From: an uncultured Brevinema sp. | GTDB lineage: Bacteria > Spirochaetota > Brevinematia > Brevinematales > Brevinemataceae | Reading direction: 5' to 3' | NCBI GenBank assembly: GCA_947036575.1 | Contig: CAMQSH010000090.1 | Coordinates: 1-7,663, forward strand | DNA: 7,663 nt | In this document: positions 5,919-7,663 of the stretch, piece by piece | Layout: every line of letters begins with the position of its first letter | How positions within the stretch are numbered: position 1 is the stretch's first letter | Made by a program: the position numbers and the translations under genes | The notes under the pieces: generated by a model | Database searches by the model: none | The model's input: only the letters and a program-made list of their open reading frames with translations | What the model was told of the DNA's origin: nothing

Positions 5919-6800
5919 ATGCCATCTTATTCAATTAATGGAAATGTTGTTTCTAAAGAACAAGCTACTACATCTATTCTAGACAGAGGTCTATTATATG
6001 GAGATGGAATTTTTGAAGGGATTAAAATGTACAATGGGTATATTTTTAAATTAAAGGAACATATGGACAGACTCTATGAATCTGCTGCTTATATTGATCT
6101 TGAGATGAATATTTCTAAAGAAGATTTTACTCAAGAAATCCTTGAAACTGCCAAACATTGTTCTTTTGACTCTGCTTATGTTAGAGTTACAGTATCTCGT
6201 GGAGGATCAATAGGCCTACATACACTAGGAGATACGATCACTATTAATAGATCTATTGTTGTAACTCCTTTAGATTATCAAAGTACAGAAGCTTACGAAA
6301 AAGGCTTGCATTTAGTTAATGTTTCCCGTTATCGTATTCCAGAAAGTGCTTTTCCTATGAAAGCTAAAACACTAGGATATTTAAATAATATCTTAGCTGT
6401 CAATGAAGCAAAAAGAAAAGGTGCTAATGATGCTTTATTACTAAATACAGATGGTTATGTAGCTGAATCTTCAGGTTCTAATATCTTTTTTATTAAAGGA
6501 AATACTTTGTGTACGCCCTCTCCAGAATCTGGTATTTTAATAGGTATTACTAGAAATTGTATTCTTGAATTAGCAAAAAATTCAGGGATGGAAGTTTGTG
6601 AAAAATTAATAAAACAAGAAGAGTTCCTTCAAGCTGATGAAGTTTTCCTAACTGGTACAGCAATGGAAATTATGCCTGTCTACAAAATCAACGAGCAATT
6701 AATTGGATCAGGAAAACCTGGTGAAAAAACTAAAAAATTAATGGAATTATTTAATAAAACAATTACTAATAAAAATACAGCTGGTGTAAAAGCAAAATAA
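5919..6800 (+). CDS. ilvE: Branched-chain amino acid aminotransferase, class IV fold, short form
   Basis: Predicted cytoplasmic PLP enzyme moving the amino group between Leu/Ile/Val and 2-oxoglutarate, the last step of branched-chain synthesis or the first of breakdown. 293 residues, matching the short BCAT type of about 290. Seen: GDGIFEGIKMY (28-38), where FEGI(K/R) favours BCAT over D-amino-acid transaminase; Arg51 as the likely phosphate ligand; Lys150 (AKTLGYLNN) as the Schiff-base lysine; NEAKRKGANDALLLN (162-176); Glu183 (VAESSGSNIF) to bind the pyridine nitrogen; IGITR (208-212); and TGTAMEIMPV (245-254), the phosphate and substrate loop, also BCAT-like. The C-terminal Asn/Lys tail (from about 280) is unconserved. 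It is the first structural gene after the attenuator, and the EIIC gene starts 14 bases after its stop. 4-amino-4-deoxychorismate lyase and D-Ala transaminase share the fold but fit the motifs less well. Confidence 0.88.
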   Translation: MPSYSINGNVVSKEQATTSILDRGLLYGDGIFEGIKMYNGYIFKLKEHMDRLYESAAYIDLEMNISKEDFTQEILETAKHCSFDSAYVRVTVSRGGSIGLHTLGDTITINRSIVVTPLDYQSTEAYEKGLHLVNVSRYRIPESAFPMKAKTLGYLNNILAVNEAKRKGANDALLLNTDGYVAESSGSNIFFIKGNTLCTPSPESGILIGITRNCILELAKNSGMEVCEKLIKQEEFLQADEVFLTGTAMEIMPVYKINEQLIGSGKPGEKTKKLMELFNKTITNKNTAGVKAK

Positions 6801-6814
6801 AAGGAGAGTTTATT

Positions 6815-7663
6815 ATGACATCTATAAAAGATTACACAGTCAAAACATTAAATGGAATGAGTATTGCCATTGCTATTGCTCTATTACCTAGTGCCGTTTT
6901 AGGAGAGCTACTATTGTTCTTATCCCCATATACTCCTGTAGCACTTACTATGTTAGATATTGTAAATTTTTGTGCTCGTATGCTTCCTTTTACTATTGGA
7001 ATATGTGTCGCTTCTCAATATAAAATGGATGCCATTTCGACACTTAGTGTAGGTTTTGCTGCAACAATAGCATCGGGAGTTATTGTTAATATTGATAAAG
7101 GTAGCTATACTTTTTCAGGTACAGGAGATGTCATCAATGCAGGTCTTATATCTGGTTTATCCGTATGGATAATACAAAAATATTTATCTAATTTTAAAGT
7201 TTCTGCTGTTATTATCATTCCTATAGTAGTATCTATAGTTGGTGGACTTATAGGGGTGCTTTTATTACCTTATGTTTCTTTAATTTCTAGAAGTATAGGC
7301 GATATGATTAATTATTTTACCACTTTACAACCTGTACTTATGGGGATGTTAATTGCAATGGCATTTACTTCTATTATTGTTTCTCCCATATCAACAGTCG
7401 GAATTGCTTATTCTATAGGAATTACAGGAATAGCTTCAGCTGCTGCTAATATAGGAGTTTCTGTAGCTGCTATTGTATTTGCTATATTTTGTTATCATGA
7501 TAAAAAAACTCTAGGATTATCCTTGATCCAACTTGTTGGTACCCCAAAAATGCAATTAGCTAATTTTGCTAAAAAACCTCAAATGCTTATTCCTTGCTTA
7601 ATTGTATCAGGAGTTATGGGAATAATCACAGGGGCTTTTGGTTATGAAATGCCTACAAAGGCT
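6815..7663 (+). CDS. PTS EIIC-like membrane protein (PF13303, PTS_EIIC_2 type), 3' end beyond window
   Basis: An integral membrane protein, 283 residues visible with no stop; family members run to about 340-350, so the last fifth is missing. It resembles the PTS_EIIC_2 family, thought to be the membrane channel component of phosphotransferase systems, but its substrates are mostly unknown. Seen: start MTSIKDYTVKTLNGMSIAIA, GTGDVINAG (102-110), TTLQPVLMGMLIAM (169-182), SPISTVGIAYSIGITGIASA (190-209), a GTP-x-M-Q block (242-247) where relatives often have GTSMLQ, and several long hydrophobic helices. The ATG has aaggaga eight bases upstream. It follows ilvE by 14 bases, so it is in the same attenuated operon. 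No IIA, IIB, HPr or sugar enzyme is in the window, so sugar transport is not shown. A role in moving a metabolite linked to branched-chain amino acids is speculation. Confidence 0.8.
   Translation, partial: MTSIKDYTVKTLNGMSIAIAIALLPSAVLGELLLFLSPYTPVALTMLDIVNFCARMLPFTIGICVASQYKMDAISTLSVGFAATIASGVIVNIDKGSYTFSGTGDVINAGLISGLSVWIIQKYLSNFKVSAVIIIPIVVSIVGGLIGVLLLPYVSLISRSIGDMINYFTTLQPVLMGMLIAMAFTSIIVSPISTVGIAYSIGITGIASAAANIGVSVAAIVFAIFCYHDKKTLGLSLIQLVGTPKMQLANFAKKPQMLIPCLIVSGVMGIITGAFGYEMPTKA

Noticed and set aside
1..7663. Mobile element, CRISPR array, tRNA or rRNA in the window
   Set aside because: I saw no transposase or integrase motifs, regularly spaced repeats or structural RNA signatures. 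The protein-coding repeats of the lipoprotein are not CRISPR-like.

Overview
The window is AT-rich throughout, including at third codon positions, and uses the standard genetic code (TGG for Trp, TAA/TAG stops). The large, strongly promoted lipoprotein with a loose lipobox (ISSC), together with fermentative and membrane genes, suggests a small-genome, host-associated, fermentative bacterium. A spirochaete of the Brachyspira/Brevinema kind fits, but no marker gene here settles the taxonomy.

Layout. The minus strand carries a D-lactate dehydrogenase (1-972, its last few residues cut by the window edge) downstream of a MATE-family efflux pump (1044-2414). A 203-base divergent intergenic region (2415-2617) holds a MATE promoter and, on the other strand, a perfect-consensus promoter (TTGACA-17-TATAAT). 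The latter drives an 862-residue predicted lipoprotein (2618-5206) made almost entirely of nine diverged tandem repeats of about 82-109 residues. A bidirectional terminator (about 5213-5256) separates it from a convergent remnant of nagA (5267-about 5612), which keeps only the C-terminal third.

The right-hand part (5676-7663) is a plus-strand operon: a promoter, a 29-codon Ile/Leu/Val/Phe-rich leader ORF (5743-5832), an intrinsic terminator (5864-5896), a class IV branched-chain aminotransferase (5919-6800), and a PF13303-type EIIC membrane protein (6815 to beyond the window end). Leader, competing stems and terminator have the layout of ribosome-mediated transcription attenuation. I infer that charged-tRNA supply for hydrophobic amino acids controls both the aminotransferase and the transporter.

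Points of most interest: the putative attenuator outside its textbook setting; the repeat lipoprotein of unrecognised family, with a recent internal duplication visible in the DNA; and a 23-bp exact direct repeat (2474-2496 and 5598-5620) that brackets the lipoprotein gene plus nagA remnant and coincides with the nagA break point, suggesting past rearrangement or insertion. No tRNA, rRNA, CRISPR array or transposase was seen.
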